A stretch of DNA of 64,000 nt from CAJXJP01 sp964022365 (GCA_964022365.1 CAXHZN010000004.1:1-64000), one strand, 5' to 3'; counted from the first letter of the stretch, positions 19,868 through 31,268 are shown. The notes: generated from the sequence alone by a model not told the origin. Numbers and translations are program-made.

Positions 19868-20932
19868 ATGGAATCAAATCTCATTTTAATATTTTCGTTT
19901 TGAATCGCGACATTTCTTGTTTGATTCATTTTAATTCCAAGTTTTATTAATTTTCTCATAGAGTTTAAATTTGGAAAACAAATTCGTAGTGATGCGACTA
20001 TTTGAAAGGCAACAATATTTGAAAAAATGCATAAAGCAAAAGCCTGAACTCCAACAATGTGATGAGCTATAATCTTATTTACCGTGTTTCTCATGGTACT
20101 CATAAGTATTGTTTTACAAGGATTTGGGTTTACAAATAATTCTCTGTTTAATCAAAAAGAAACATATTTATCACTTTTTACACTTTTAACTGTTTGAGGA
20201 TTAGGTTTAATCGATGACGTTTTAAATATAAAGTGAATTTGAAGAACAAAGTGACTTTCAGCTAAAATGAAAATGTTTTGACTCATGTTTTTTGCTACAC
20301 TTTGAGCTGCGTGGTTTTATTATAAATTAGGTTGGAATGTGGTTGATGAAATGTGAAATTTTGTCAGAACACTCAATAATCCATTTTGAAATGATATACA
20401 ACTTTGATTATTATTTATCCCCTTATTTGTATTTATGATATTAGCAACGTCTAATAGTGTAAATGTAACTGATGGATTAGATTGACTCGCAGGTGGATTA
20501 TTATTATTCAACTATTGAGTTTACACGTATATAACCTACGATCAATGAATGTTTTTACTCTCTGCACTTTGTATGAGTATAGTTTGAGCACTCGTGGCAT
20601 TTTTATGGTTTAATGTAAAACCGGCAAAGTTTTATATGTGAGATGTGTGAAGTTTAGCACTGTGAGCAAATTTATGAATCATCGCGATGATTACTAATAC
20701 AGTTTTTATACTAATAATTATCTGAGCAATATTTATTTTTGAAACTGTAAGTGTAATAATTCAACTCACAAGTAAAAGACTGAGAAAATGAAAAAAAGTA
20801 TTTCTAGTAGCTCCGTTTCATCATCATTTAGAAGCAAAAGGTTGGAGTGAAGAAAATGTAGTATTTAGACTCTGGTTAGTATGAATGATGACATCAATTG
20901 TCGGAATTATATTTTATATATTACAAGGATAA
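19868..20932 (+). CDS. mraY: phospho-MurNAc-pentapeptide transferase MraY
   Basis: 354 residues, about ten membrane helices. Transfers phospho-MurNAc-pentapeptide to undecaprenyl phosphate (lipid I, peptidoglycan synthesis). Motifs: KAGTPTMGG, GLIDDVLN with catalytic Asp pair, NSVNVTDGLDGLAGG, FNVKPAKFYMGDVGSLALG and the MraY-specific APFHHHLEAKG. Very dense in UGA glycine: most motif glycines are UGA. RNHCP protein starts 4 bases after its stop, so the two form an operon. Confidence 0.97.
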
Positions 20933-20936
20933 AAAT

Positions 20937-21248
20937 ATGTGATTTAAAATGTTAAATGAGAATTTTACTTGTGAAAATTGTTGATTCGAAGTAGAAAAAC
21001 ATCCTGAATGATCCGCAAGAAATCATTGTCCAAACTGTTTATCTTCAAAACATTTAGATGATAAATTTCCAGGTGATAGAGCGAGTGAATGTCATGGAAT
21101 AATGGTTCCAGTTGGAATAGATTTCAAAAAGAATAAATGAAATATGATTAAACATAAATGTAAAAAATGTTGAAAAGTAATTTTAAATAAAGTTGCTCCA
21201 GACGATAATTTTTTAGATTTCGTAAAAAAAATAAATAAAACTTTTTAG
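20937..21248 (+). CDS. RNHCP domain zinc-ribbon protein
   Basis: 103 residues. ENFTCENCGFEVE, then SARNHCPNCLSSKH, the RNHCPxCL signature that names the family, and a C-terminal KCKKCGKVILNKVAPDDN. Two Cys pairs likely hold zinc. Family function unknown, probably RNA or ribosome related. Starts ATG TGA (Met-Gly) right after mraY. Confidence 0.88.
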
Positions 21249-21272
21249 TTTTATTTATTTTTTTTTATTTTT
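21226..21272 (+). terminator. terminator of mraY-RNHCP operon
   Basis: AAATAAATAAAAC/GTTTTATTTATTT stem including the TAG stop, then T-run. Confidence 0.75.
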
Positions 21273-21350
21273 ATATTTGATAATTTTATATTTTTAAATA
21301 TATTTTTCATGCAAATATAAATGTGTCAAAATACAAAAAAAGGAGTAATT

Positions 21351-21674
21351 ATGACGCAGCAAAAAAAATTCTATCCACTATTATCACAATTGATAAATTT
21401 TATAGCGCTCTGGGAAAAAGATTCAAAAACGCAATTGCAATTTGAATTAAACAGACCTATAAAACTCAGCGAGATTGAAAATATATTACAATCTTCTCGT
21501 CTTGCAAGTGGACCTGGACTTTGTTATAATCTTAGTATTTTAGAAAAAAATCTATTTACTCAAGAAATAATCGATGACAGAGAAAAAGTACATCTAATTT
21601 CATTTAATCATCCCAGTAAGATGAAAATTTATATGAACTGTCTTGAAAAAACAAAAAAAGAACAACCCGCATAG
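21351..21674 (+). CDS. hypothetical 107-aa protein
   Basis: ATG with AAAGGAG 8 bases upstream. Helical: LLSQLINFIALWEKD, then LNRPIKLSEIENILQSSRL, a Gly/Pro turn (ASGPGLCYNL), and FNHPSKMKIYMNCLEK. No UGA. Not recognised. Upstream (21309-21321) the sequence TGCAAATATAA repeats the half-site found at 58478. Confidence 0.6.
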   Translation: MTQQKKFYPLLSQLINFIALWEKDSKTQLQFELNRPIKLSEIENILQSSRLASGPGLCYNLSILEKNLFTQEIIDDREKVHLISFNHPSKMKIYMNCLEKTKKEQPA

Positions 21675-21692
21675 CGAGTTGTTCTTTTACTT
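21657..21692. terminator. terminator overlapping the stop
   Basis: AAGAACAAC/GTTGTTCTT with inner CGC/GCG pairing, then T-runs; between convergent genes. Confidence 0.85.
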
Positions 21693-21699
21693 TTTTACT

Positions 21700-22182
21700 C
21701 TAGGCATTATTTTCTTTTTTTCTAAAATATGGCATTCCTGCATAAATAATCAAAAGTGCTACTCAGAAAAACCCAAATAAAATATTTATTTCAATCGAGT
21801 GAACCGTGAAATTAAATACTACTTCCATAATCAGTGCAATAATAGCAATTTCTACTAAATCAACTATTTCAATATGATAATTTTTTGCATAAAATTCAAG
21901 TATCCTATAGGCTTTTACTAAAATTAATATAAATGTAAAATTACTTAAAAAGTTTTCAATTAAGTCGATTCATGCTCAAGATTTTCCATCCATAAAATCT
22001 GTTTTTCACTCAGAAATTAATCAGATTTCATTTCAGATATTTATTCATAGATAATAAACTAGTGATCAAACTTTATAGAAAATAAATGCGGCAATAAGCA
22101 TCATCAAAATATACATCGAAAATGATACAAACTTTGAAACAAACTTAAAATACATTTTTTTATATTTTATTTTTTCTGACAT
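21700..22182 (-). CDS. PsiE-like membrane protein
   Basis: 160 residues with four hydrophobic helices. The segment YHIEIVDLVEIAIIALIMEVV resembles the PsiE (phosphate-starvation-inducible E) family core, followed by SIEINILFGFFGVALLIIYA. Short basic N-terminus (MSEKIKYKKM) and C-terminus. Physiological role of the family unclear. Uses several UGA glycines. Confidence 0.65.
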
Positions 22183-22217
22183 AAAAAATATTTAATAATA
22201 TTAGAAATATTATACAG

Positions 22218-22260
22218 AAAAAAAATAAAAAAATAAATTTTTTATTTTTTTATTTTTTTT
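22218..22260 (-). terminator. A/T-only inverted repeat, likely terminator of selO
   Basis: AAAAAATAAAAAAATAAA pairs with TTTATTTTTTTATTTTTT; only A-T pairs, so strength is uncertain. Confidence 0.5.
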
Positions 22261-23818
22261 AAGAACTACACGAAAGCATTTTTGAAGCCATTTGAGATTT
22301 TTGATAATATTTATTATATATAATATTTTCTGTGTACGGATTTTTTATCATTTCAAATAATTCTAACACTCAAGAATAATCCCCTTTTTCAGCCTGTGAA
22401 ATAACTTCATCGAGCTGTGAATTTCTCAAAATATATTTTGGATTTATAGTATCCATTTTTGTTTTTTTATTTTTATCTGATTTTTTTTCAGCATTCAAGA
22501 AAAACATATAATTTTCAATCCAAACAATAATTTTTCATTTTATTTCTTCAGGAAAATTATCTGATAAATAACTCGAGAATAAAAAAGTATTTTTAAAAAT
22601 ATTCTCAAAATTGTTATCCGATTTATTAATGTTGGCTAATTCTCTAAAAAATATTGTAAAATCACAATTCCCTAAAAATAATAACTCTTCTAAATCTTGT
22701 ATGAAAAAATTATTTTGATTATTTTCTTCGTAAATTCATATTTTCTCAAATATCATTGAAAAATATTTTTTCTCTAAAATATTTTTATATTTTTCTATAA
22801 TTTCTCAGAATTTATTTTTATCATCTACTAAAACATTTAAACTATCAGCTAAGCGTCATAAATTCCAGATAATAATATTTTTTTGATTTCCAAAACAGTA
22901 TCTTTTATATTCACTATCTGTTAGATTTGGAGTCCATGTTGGATCAAAATTTTCTAAAAATCAATACGGTCAATAATCTATTGTTTCTCATAAAATACTC
23001 ATATTGTCAGTATTTAACACTCCGTGAACAAATCAAACTCTTTGCCATCAAATCACTAAATCTATAGTTTTTTCTGCAATTTTTTCAAATAAGTTCACAT
23101 AATAATTATTATGATTTTGATTGTTTATATCAGGATAATGATTTTCTATAACATAATCTGCTAATAATTTTAAGTTTTTTGTATCTTGTCTACTGGCAAA
23201 TAATTCAAAATTTCAAAAACGTAAAAAACTCTCACTTACTCTTGTTACCAAAGCTCATTTTTCATATTTTTGATTTCCATTATAATACATATCACGTAAA
23301 ACTAATTCTCATGTTTCACAATAATTTAAAGCTCTTGTTGTTGGAATTCATAAATAAAACATAGCTTCACTCGCTAGAAATTCACGAACAGAACTCCTCA
23401 AAACTGCGTATCAATCTCAAAAACGAGAATATGGAGTTACTCATGATCATTTTAATTGAAAAAATTTATTTCATGTTTTTGTCTCAAATTCTCATAAACA
23501 AATGGCTCTTCCATCTCAAAGTTGTCCAGCCCAATTTCAAAATTGATGCCCAGCATAGCCAAGAGAAAATGACTTTGTATTTTCAATAACTTTTTGCCCA
23601 GAAAAATATTCTAAAAATTCAGGATAATTTATAAATTTTTTATCGAATCATAATTCTTCAGCATAATCATGAGAAATAATTATATTCTTTGGATTTTGAA
23701 AATATTGTGGTAAAACAAAGCTATACATAGCCTTTTCTACCCTTCTTGGAAAATTTTCAGTTATATCGTCAGCTGGAAAATATTCTAAGAAATTTTTTGA
23801 GCTTTTTAATGGAAACAT
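22259..23818 (-). CDS. selO: SelO/YdiU (UPF0061) protein adenylyltransferase
   Basis: 519 residues. Pseudokinase-fold enzyme that transfers AMP to protein hydroxyls, linked to redox response. Family sequence: SLGYAGHQFGNWAGQLGDGRA, SVREFLASEAM, YCETGELVLRDMYYNGNQ, RVSESFLRFGNFE, FVHGVLNTDNMSILGETIDY (catalytic-loop N and D), LLFDP-like ENFDPTGTPN, then helical C-terminus. Slightly longer than average but typical. Start ATG precedes PLKSSKNFLEYFPAD. Single gene. Confidence 0.93.
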
Positions 23819-23829
23819 ATATATTTTTA

Positions 23830-24294
23830 TTAATTATTTATTTCTAATAAACTCAATGAAATTAAGCCATCTAATAGTTTATCAGATTTTGCTATTTTAT
23901 GATTTTCTAGAATTTTATTTTTTTGAGATTCTAGTAATTCTTTAAAATCTTTTGCTGATAATTTTAATTCATTTCTCACAAAACTGTTCGAAAATTCTAA
24001 AATTTCAGTGTTATTTTGATTTCCAAATCAATGCAATAAAGCTCATCAAACATATCATTCTTCGTCTTTTATAACTCATCTGTATTTCATCGGAGATTGA
24101 AATGCAAAATATTCAGGTCAAAAATTATTTTTTATTTCTGTAAATATTTCTAATATTTTTGAATATTTTTCTCATCTATTTTTTTCAACTATTGATATTT
24201 TTTTCTTTTCTCAAAGAGAAATATTTTCTCAGTTTTTTTCTAACTCTAAAACATGAATTAATTCTGCCTCAAATCTAAATAATACTATTTTCAT
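23830..24294 (-). CDS. possible RuvC/RNase H-fold protein
   Basis: 154 residues. Not clearly recognised. The order of elements (MKIVLFRFEAELIHVLELEK strand pair; FGPEYFAFQSPMKYRG; VGGALLHGF helix; LEFSNSFVRNEL; AKSDKLLDGLISLSLL) recalls Holliday-junction resolvase RuvC-like nucleases. These end in a D(A)xxxA helix, and the D in KSDKLLDG could fill that role. The N-terminal catalytic Asp is replaced (VLFRFEAE). Inference of moderate weight. Confidence 0.45.
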
Positions 24295-24430
24295 GATTAT
24301 TTTATTAATAATATTTTTATAATAATATAAAATAATCTTAAATAAAAAAATTTAATATAAACTATTGATTGAATTTTTAGAAAAAATAACTATAAATAAG
24401 CCATAAATTAAAAATAACTATTTTTTAGAA

Positions 24431-25417
24431 ATGCAAGATTTAGAAAAAATTTTAGAAAAATATTATTGAGAAGATGATCCCGTAATTTTAGGGTGTTCTA
24501 CAGGTCCGGATTCTATGTATTTGTTACATAAAATCCTTGAAACAAAATATGCAAAAAATTTAATTGCATGTTATTTTAACCATCAACTCAGACCACAATC
24601 TGATAGAGAAGAAGCTTTTTTGGAAAATTTAGCACAAGAAAAATGATTTCAAGTGGAAGTTGCTAGCGCAGATATAAAAAAAATCAGAGATAATTTTTAT
24701 CCAAGTAAATGAATCGAAGAAGTTGCGCGTGACAAAAGGTATGCTTTTTTTAATGCGGTTTGTAATATTTATGAAACAAATAAGGTTTTAACAGCGCATC
24801 ACTTAGATGATAAAATCGAAACATTTTTCTTTAATCTCGCAAGATGATCAAAACTCACAGGATTAATTAATATGACCGAAGAATCTGGTGGAATTATTCG
24901 TCCACTTTTGAATATTTCAAAAGATGAAATTTTGGACTATTTACACGATAATAATTTAGAATATTCTGTAGATGAAACAAATGCAGACACAACTATAACG
25001 AGAAATTATCTTCGTCATGAAATTATTCCAAAACTTGATAAAGTAAATGAAAATTATAAAGAAAATATTTCAAATATGATGAATCATTTACAAGAAGTTA
25101 AGTCGCATTTAGATCAAGAAATAAAAAAATTTCTTGATGAACAAGCTATGCAAATATTTAATTCTAAAAAATTTACAATAAATACTTTAGAAATTTACGG
25201 ATATTTTTATATTTCAGATTTTCAAAATTTATCGAGTTTATTACAAAAAGAAATTATTAGACATTGTTTTTATGTTTCAAATAATAATTCTACGATTTGA
25301 TTATCAAGCGCAAATATCGATGAAATAATTAGATTTATAAACGGGAAAAATAATAAAACAGAAAAAATAATTAAAAATTTAAAAATGAAAAAAGAAAATA
25401 CTATAATTATTTTCTAA
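24431..25417 (+). CDS. tilS: tRNA(Ile)-lysidine synthase
   Basis: 328 residues. Modifies C34 of tRNA-Ile2 to lysidine so that it reads AUA, an abundant codon here. PP-loop ATPase: LGCSTGPDSMYLL at residue about 21-33 (the usual SGGPDS is STGPDS), FNHQLRPQSDREE, GIEEVARDKRYAFF, TAHHLDDKIETFFFNL (HHxDDQxET-like with K for Q), GIIRPLLNISKDEI, ITRNYLRHEIIPKL. C-terminal domain shortened. Essential enzyme in AT-rich bacteria. Confidence 0.93.
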
Positions 25418-25486
25418 TAGTTTTTTATAAAAAATCTTTTTTATAAAATTATTTATTTACGGTATAATTATTAATAAATTAACAGT

Positions 25487-26410
25487 ATGAGAATCAAAAT
25501 TTTTATTATATTATTATTTATATTATCTTCATGTAGTATAAATAACGATATAATAGCAGAAGAAAATACATCGAAAAACTCAGAAAACAAAGAGAATATT
25601 CAAACATCTTCATGACAAATAAATCAAAATGATAATCAAAATAAATCAGTAGATATCAAAAAAACAGAAAATAATGAAGAAATTGAAAAATCTGAAATAT
25701 CTGAAATATTTAATGAAACTGAGGAATCTATTCAAGTTGAAAAAAATAAAACAGAAGTAATAAATCAAGAGAATAATTTTGAAAATATAACAGTAAATGA
25801 TCAATGTAATGAATTACTTGAAAAATTTCAGATTAGAAACAATAATTACAAAAATAAAGAATATAATTATCAAGATTTTATAAAAAAAATGAAGGTAAAA
25901 AAATTATGTTTTAATGAAAATACTTGAAAACCTTTTGTTTGAGTAAATTGGCATAATTTAGCTTCTGACTATTGAGAAAAATTTGTAATGTGATTATGGA
26001 AATTTAACTCAGGACCTTGGTGAGACGCGTATTTAGAATATTCTACATATGATTTTGAGATTTGAAGTGAATACGCTACTCATGCTACTAAAAATGATTA
26101 TTTAGAATTAGAAAATAAAAAAAATAAAATCACAGTGGATAATGTAACATGATATATTTTATATGAATATGGGGCTGGGAGAACTTCTAGGTTTCAAAAA
26201 AAATATATTTTTCCATTTAATGATTATTATATTGCCTTTATTTACAGTCTAAATCAAAATGATTTAAAATTATTTAATATCGATAATTCAATAGATGAAG
26301 TAATAAAAGAATTAAATAATTCAGAAGATTCAGAAATATTTACTAAAAATTGAAATTTTAAAATTATAGAAGATTTTATAAAAAAAATTGAATTTTTAGA
26401 AAAACAATAA
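25487..26410 (+). CDS. predicted lipoprotein
   Basis: 307 residues. Signal with lipobox FILSSC (Cys about residue 16), then an Asn/Glu/Lys-rich low-complexity linker to about residue 105. A globular C-terminal domain follows (NDQCNELLEKFQIRNN, WHNLASDYGEKFVMG, YEYGAGRTSRFQKKY). UGA glycines throughout. Not recognised; outer-face membrane-anchored protein. TATAAT at 25463 may be its -10 box. Confidence 0.7.
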
Positions 26411-26430
26411 TAGTAAAAAATAAAAAATTA

Positions 26431-26458
26431 TTTACAAAACGAGAATAAAAGATAAAAT
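26431..26458 (+). promoter_or_regulatory. predicted promoter
   Basis: TTTACA, 16-bp spacer, TAAAAT; 30 bases before the ATG at 26489. Confidence 0.5.
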
Positions 26459-26488
26459 TTCACAAATTATATACAAAACAAAATAAAA

Positions 26489-26806
26489 ATGATAGAAAGA
26501 AATTTTATACTCGCGCAGTGAGAAACATTTTGTGAAGACTGAGTAGAATTAACACTAAAAAATTTAGAAAAAAAAGTTATCGAAGCTGATAATTTTGATG
26601 AATCACTTCCTCAGGGAGAATGATTATTTATGGATTTTTTAATAAAAAATGAAGAATTAAAACATAAAAAAACATTTCAACTTTGTGTTTTAAGTGAACC
26701 ATATCAATCTATTTTAGAGCATAAATGGAAACTCTACACGATTCAAATTAAAAAAGTAAAAGAACATACTTTGAAAATAAAATTGTATATAAATAATGAA
26801 AAATAA
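26489..26806 (+). CDS. hypothetical 105-aa protein
   Basis: Starts MIERNFILAQGETFCEDGVE; then helix-strand elements (LTLKNLEKKVIEADNF, LPQGEGLFMDFLIKNEELKH, FQLCVLSEPYQSI, KLYTIQIKKVKEHTLKIKLY). Looks like a compact alpha/beta fold. UGA glycines fall in plausible turns. Not recognised. Own promoter, shared terminator with cdsA. Confidence 0.6.
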
Positions 26807-26831
26807 AAAGCCCGTAAACGGGCTTTTTTTA
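26803..26831. terminator. bidirectional terminator
   Basis: AAAAAGCCCG/CGGGCTTTTT stem, loop TAAA, T-runs both ways. Confidence 0.92.
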
Positions 26832-27563
26832 GTAAAAAATTTCCATAGCACAAAATGCAATAATCCAACCATTAAACCGATCACAAAATCCTCCAATTGG
26901 ACCAAGTAAACGCGAAAAATCGGAAACTCCTACACATCGTTTATAGTATGAAAATAACGCGTCTCCAAATGCAACACTCACACTAATAATTAACAAAGGC
27001 AAAACACGTAACTCTAATAATTCAGAGAATAAAAAGTAATTTGCGATTAAAGCTAAAACAACAGCTAAAAATGTTTTATTTGGTGAGATTTGTTTTGGAT
27101 ATTTCATTTTTATGAAACTATCTGGAAGTTTTGCAACAACAAATCTTCCAAAAATACTCATAAAACTATCCATACAAATAGCAATCACGCTAATAACAAA
27201 ATATTTTTCTATAATATTATTATTACTAGAAAAATTTGGAATAATAATAAATGCTATCAATGTAAAACAAATCAAAACAAGTGCAAAATATCCTTGATTT
27301 TTTGTTTTGTATGACATGTTCAACTCAAGTAAAATTCCGAGAAAAACAGTAACACAAAATATATCAAAAATAAATTGTTTATCCATTCCAACTACAACAT
27401 AAAGAAATGTTAAGCTAAAAAGTAGTCTTGCGGAAAAATAAAATTTTTCTTTAAAACTTCCTTTTACATGCCTGTGTGAAATTTTCATATATTTCTGATC
27501 GATAAATCCAAAAAATATCATCATTATCACAGAAATAATTATTACCATCGACCAATAAAGCAT
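26829..27563 (-). CDS. cdsA: phosphatidate cytidylyltransferase
   Basis: 244 residues, about seven membrane helices. Makes CDP-diacylglycerol from phosphatidate and CTP. C-terminal signature: FGDALFSYYKRCVGVSDFSR, then LLGPIGGFCDRFNGW, matching S-x3-KR-x4-KDx4-PGHGGxxDRxD, with H replaced by I. No UGA codons at all, unusual for a membrane protein in this genome. Start ATG 27561-27563. Presence implies some phospholipid synthesis or remodelling. Confidence 0.88.
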   Translation of the reverse strand: MLYWSMVIIISVIMMIFFGFIDQKYMKISHRHVKGSFKEKFYFSARLLFSLTFLYVVVGMDKQFIFDIFCVTVFLGILLELNMSYKTKNQGYFALVLICFTLIAFIIIPNFSSNNNIIEKYFVISVIAICMDSFMSIFGRFVVAKLPDSFIKMKYPKQISPNKTFLAVVLALIANYFLFSELLELRVLPLLIISVSVAFGDALFSYYKRCVGVSDFSRLLGPIGGFCDRFNGWIIAFCAMEIFY

Positions 27564-27612
27564 AATTTTTTCTTCCGAAGTTTGTGTGTGTAAAGTATTT
27601 ATAAAATAAAAA

Positions 27613-27653
27613 TCAAAAAAATCAAGTATTTTATAAAATACCTGATTTTTTTA
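27613..27653 (-). terminator. terminator overlapping stop of the 3D protein
   Basis: AAAAATCA-GTATTTTA paired with TAAAATAC-TGATTTTT, T-run on the minus strand. Confidence 0.8.
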
Positions 27654-29124
27654 AGTCTTCAATAAGTGTTTCATCATATATAGAAATATCAAATTGTTCA
27701 TCAAAATAATATTTATATAGTTCATCTATAAACATAGATTTCGTTTTTGGTCCAAATACACCAGAACCTGGTTCATCTAAAGATTCTATAACTCATGTTT
27801 TGATTTGCATTTGAGAAATAGATTCTGCGGTTAATTTTCAAAAAATAGCTGTATCTTTATAATCAAAATATCCTAATTTTTTCAGTATAAGTTGTAATTC
27901 TCTCACTTGTGGAGAAACTTGTGATTGTGCTAAATTTCATAGTAATAAAACTTCTTTTTCTGCTGATTTGCGTATATCATCTTGAATTTTTAAAATATCA
28001 TGTTTCGTTTCATCTAATATTTTTAGATAATTTTTGTATTCTAGATATTCTTCATATAAAGCTTGTCTTGTTTGTGGTCAATAATACCCTGCTGCAAGAG
28101 ATTCTTTATTTTCTATTAAATTATTTTCTATTTGAAAATTTATAATAATATCAATAATTTCATCATAGTTTCCATTTATTTCTCATTTATACAATTCTAA
28201 TTCTTGTAAAATATTTTGAAGTGTAGAAAATTCTTGTTGAGTTGAAATGGCTTGAGAAAAAATATTATCAGGATTATATTCTAATTGAATTCATTGTTTT
28301 TTTGTTGGTAAAACAATATTATTCGTAGAAGCAAGTAAAACTGGTTCTTGTTCTTTTTCTTCTAATTTACCAGTTCTATAGTGTTTTAAAAATAAACTAC
28401 GAGTTTGATTCCCCCAATATCCTGCTCAAAGTAATTCTCAGCTATCTAAAATATTATTTTGTAATTGAAAATCATGAATTATTTCAATTAAATCTGATGA
28501 ATATTCTCTATCCACATTTCCATTATATACTCCATTTTCGTGTAAAAATGATTTTAGTGCAAAAATATCATCTCATGAAGAATTTTTTCCAATTGCTTTA
28601 TAAAAAATACTCGGAGTAACTTCTAATCCATTGGTTGCCCAAGCTGGTGCTGGAACAGTATTATAATTAAGTGTAACTTGTGAAGTATTTGCAACAAAAC
28701 TTCATTTTACGGTTCTTTTTCCCCAATAGAGCGCGCGAGCCAATCATTCATCTCCATATCACATCCAAACATCAATTCTGTCATATGAATATCATCTATT
28801 CCCAGCATTTACAATTGCTCATCCTCTGTCTTCTACTGATCCAATCCCTAGTCATTCTAAATAGATTTTTGTACCAAAAGAATAATTTTTAGGGGCAGCA
28901 AGCATACCAGAAAATACTCCTTTCCCAGAAGCTCATGCAATTCCTCTTCCATTGAGACGGATTTCAGCTTGATAGTTCCCTTTTAAATAATATTTTTGAT
29001 TAGGTAAAGGTGAATAATATGCTGTTACTACAAAATATTGGTCATTTGATTTTGCAAATAATTTTTCTGGGATAAAACCTAGAAATACACAAAATAATAT
29101 GAAAATGGAGAATAATTTTTTCAT
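27631..29124 (-). CDS. secreted 3D-domain cell-wall protein (copy 1)
   Basis: 497 residues. Signal peptide MKKLFSIFILFCVFLGFIP...FA. N-terminal half is a 3D (MltA-like barrel) domain: VTAYYSPLPNQKYYLKGNYQ, NGRGIA, AAPKNYSFGTKIYLEG, GSVEDRGGAIV, and the name-giving Asp residues in DRIDVGMGYGDEGLARAL. The C-terminal half has peptidoglycan-binding-like helical repeats (LKSFLHENGVYNGNVDREY; FQLQNNILDSGELLGAGYGG; three copies). Likely lytic transglycosylase-type or cell-wall remodelling. Paralogue directly upstream. Confidence 0.85.
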
Positions 29125-29173
29125 TTTTATAAATACAGGAAATAATTTAAAATCAAATATATTGTATCATATA

Positions 29174-29208
29174 AAAAAACATTCTACCAAATATTGATAG
29201 AATGTTTT
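29174..29208. terminator. terminator
   Basis: AAAACATTCTA/TAGAATGTTTT hairpin, loop about 11 nt, in the gap between the two 3D-domain genes. Confidence 0.7.
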
Positions 29209-29252
29209 AATGAAAATAATTTGACTATTTTATTATTTATTTTTTTATATAT

Positions 29253-30521
29253 TTATAAAACAACTTTTAAATATGTTACAATTGCTTTATCTTTCTTGCT
29301 TTTAGATTTTTTGATAATTTTATCTAATTTTGATTGCAATTGAGTTTTTGCATTTTTTATTTTGATTTTATTTCATGAATATTTTTTTTCTAAAATTTCA
29401 TCAATTTTATTTTTTACAATAACAATATCTTGTTTTTGTTTTCTTGTAAGTACATAATCGTTATCATAAACAATTTGTATTGGTTCTTGGAAAATTTCAT
29501 TTCCCGTTCCATGAATTGTTTCTAGCGCTGCAATAGTTCTTTTTCAAAAATACCCTGCTTGGTCATCATATTTTGATGATATAATTTTGTGTTGCAATTG
29601 AAAATCAATTAAGTCATCTTGTATAGAAATATATTTTCCATCTATATCATTATTATAAAGATTTAGTTCAGTGAATAATTGTTGTAATTTTTTTACATTT
29701 ACACTGCTTGACTCCGGAGTTACATATAAATTTGAATATGCAGCAATTGGTGAAGTATTAAATTTTATATTAACCACTCTATCATCACTTACGATTTTTC
29801 ATTTTACCTTTCTTTTTCACCATTTTAGTGCACGAGCTAATCATTCATCTCCATATCACATCCAAACATCGATTCTATCGTAGTCATGTCCTCTTTCTCA
29901 GGCATTTACAATAGCTCAACCTCTATCTTCTACTGAACCAACTCAGATTCATTCTAACTCGATTCTAGTACCAAAGTCATAATTTCTAGGAGCAGCTAAT
30001 AATCCAGAAAAAACTCATTTTCCTGATGCTGTATATTTTCCTTCTCCATTGAGTCTAATATCACCCCAATAACTCCCTGTTGTATATCTCGATTGACCTG
30101 GAAGTGGTGAATAATATGCTGTTACATAAAAATATGTATCTCAAGTAATTGGTTCATCTTCTTTTAAAATAGCTCTATAAAAGGCAAATTTTTCTGGATA
30201 ATCCTCTTGAAGTGCTGTGAGAGTTTGGATTCAAAAATATCCAGCTCCCCAATCTGTATTAGAATTAATTAATCCAGTTTGTTTTTGATATGACAATAAA
30301 GATGGAAGTACAGAATCGTATTTTCCATCAATTTCTCATGAATATAAATCAAGTTTTTGAAAAAATGTTTGAAGTTTTTTGATTTTATTATCACTAGATT
30401 CTGCAATGATTTGAGTTTCTAAGTCGTCAAAATCATTTGAATATGTTTGTGAGATTCAAAAAAGAATAAATATTGAAAAAGTTGTCATACACGCGATTAA
30501 AATTCGCTTGAGAGTTTCCAT
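29253..30521 (-). CDS. secreted 3D-domain cell-wall protein (copy 2)
   Basis: 422 residues. N-terminal membrane/signal segment (LKRILIACMTTFSIFILF), then a peptidoglycan-binding-like repeat (KLQTFFQKLDLYSGEIDGKY ... GAGYFGIQT). The 3D barrel follows: VTAYYSPLPGQSRYTTGSYG, ASGKGVFSGLLAAP, GSVEDRGGAIVNAG, DRIDVGMGYGDEGLARAL. A second repeat (LQQLFTELNLYNNDIDGKY) and a Lys-rich tail end it. Domain order is permuted relative to copy 1, but the barrel is nearly identical, so they are duplicated paralogues. Confidence 0.85.
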
Positions 30522-30537
30522 AGTTTTTTATTACTAA

Positions 30538-30592
30538 AAATAAGCGCAACTTATTATATATATATTTCATATAAATCAAGTGCGCTTTTATT
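30538..30592. terminator. long-loop terminator between grpE and the 3D gene
   Basis: AAGCGC-ACTT paired with AAGTGCGCTT across an AT-rich loop of about 25 nt; T-runs both sides. Confidence 0.6.
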
Positions 30593-30620
30593 GTCTCATA
30601 TAATGTGTGATTTTACAAAT

Positions 30621-31181
30621 TTATACTCCAGCTCAAACTACTACTTTTGCGTGTCTGAGAACTTTTTCTCCAAGCATATATCATTTTTCAAATTCATCAA
30701 AAATAATTCATTCTTCTTGTCCTGGAACCGTTGTCATTACGTCATGCTTATCAGGATTTACTTCTTCACCTTTTGAATTAAATGCAACAACTCACATTTT
30801 TTCTAAATCAGCTATAAGTTTTGATTCCATAGAAACAATTCCTTCATATAATGCCCCATTTTGCATTTCTTCTGGAGTATTTTGAATCATTCTTTGTAGA
30901 TCATCTAATCTTGGAAGTATTTTTTTCAAAATATCTGATTTTAAGAAAAAAATCATATCGTCTTTGTCTCTGGCAACCCTATTTTGATAATTTACATAAT
31001 CTGCTTGCGTTCTAGAAAGTAAATCTTTTAATTTATCTACTTCACTATCTCATCCAGATTGCGCTTCTTCTAATTTTTCTTCGTCAATATTTCCTTCATT
31101 ATCTTGGATATCTTCGATTTCTTGTTCCATTTCTTCTACGATATCATGTTCTTCTAAATTGTTTTTTTCATCTCTAGACAT
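30621..31181 (-). CDS. grpE: GrpE nucleotide exchange factor
   Basis: 186 residues. ADP/ATP exchange factor for DnaK. Acidic N-terminal coil (NNLEEHDIVEEMEQEIEDIQ), long coiled coil with SRTQADYVNYQNRVARDK, LKSDILKKILPRLDDLQRMI, GALYEGIVSMESKLIADLEK, then beta-wing with NPDKHDVMTTVPGQEEGIIF and EKGYMLGEKVLRHAKVVVGAG. Full length for the family. dnaK/dnaJ are not in the window. ATG 31179-31181. Confidence 0.95.
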
Positions 31182-31268
31182 AATCTATTCTTTAAAAAAT
31201 AAATAAATTTCGTGATTATTATATTAAGATTTTTTAATTTTCAAGATAAATTATATTCAAAAAATAAT

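Noticed and set aside
27090..27314. Short frames opposite cdsA
   Set aside because: Low-complexity Asn/Lys or Ile/Thr translations in the shadow of a confident gene.
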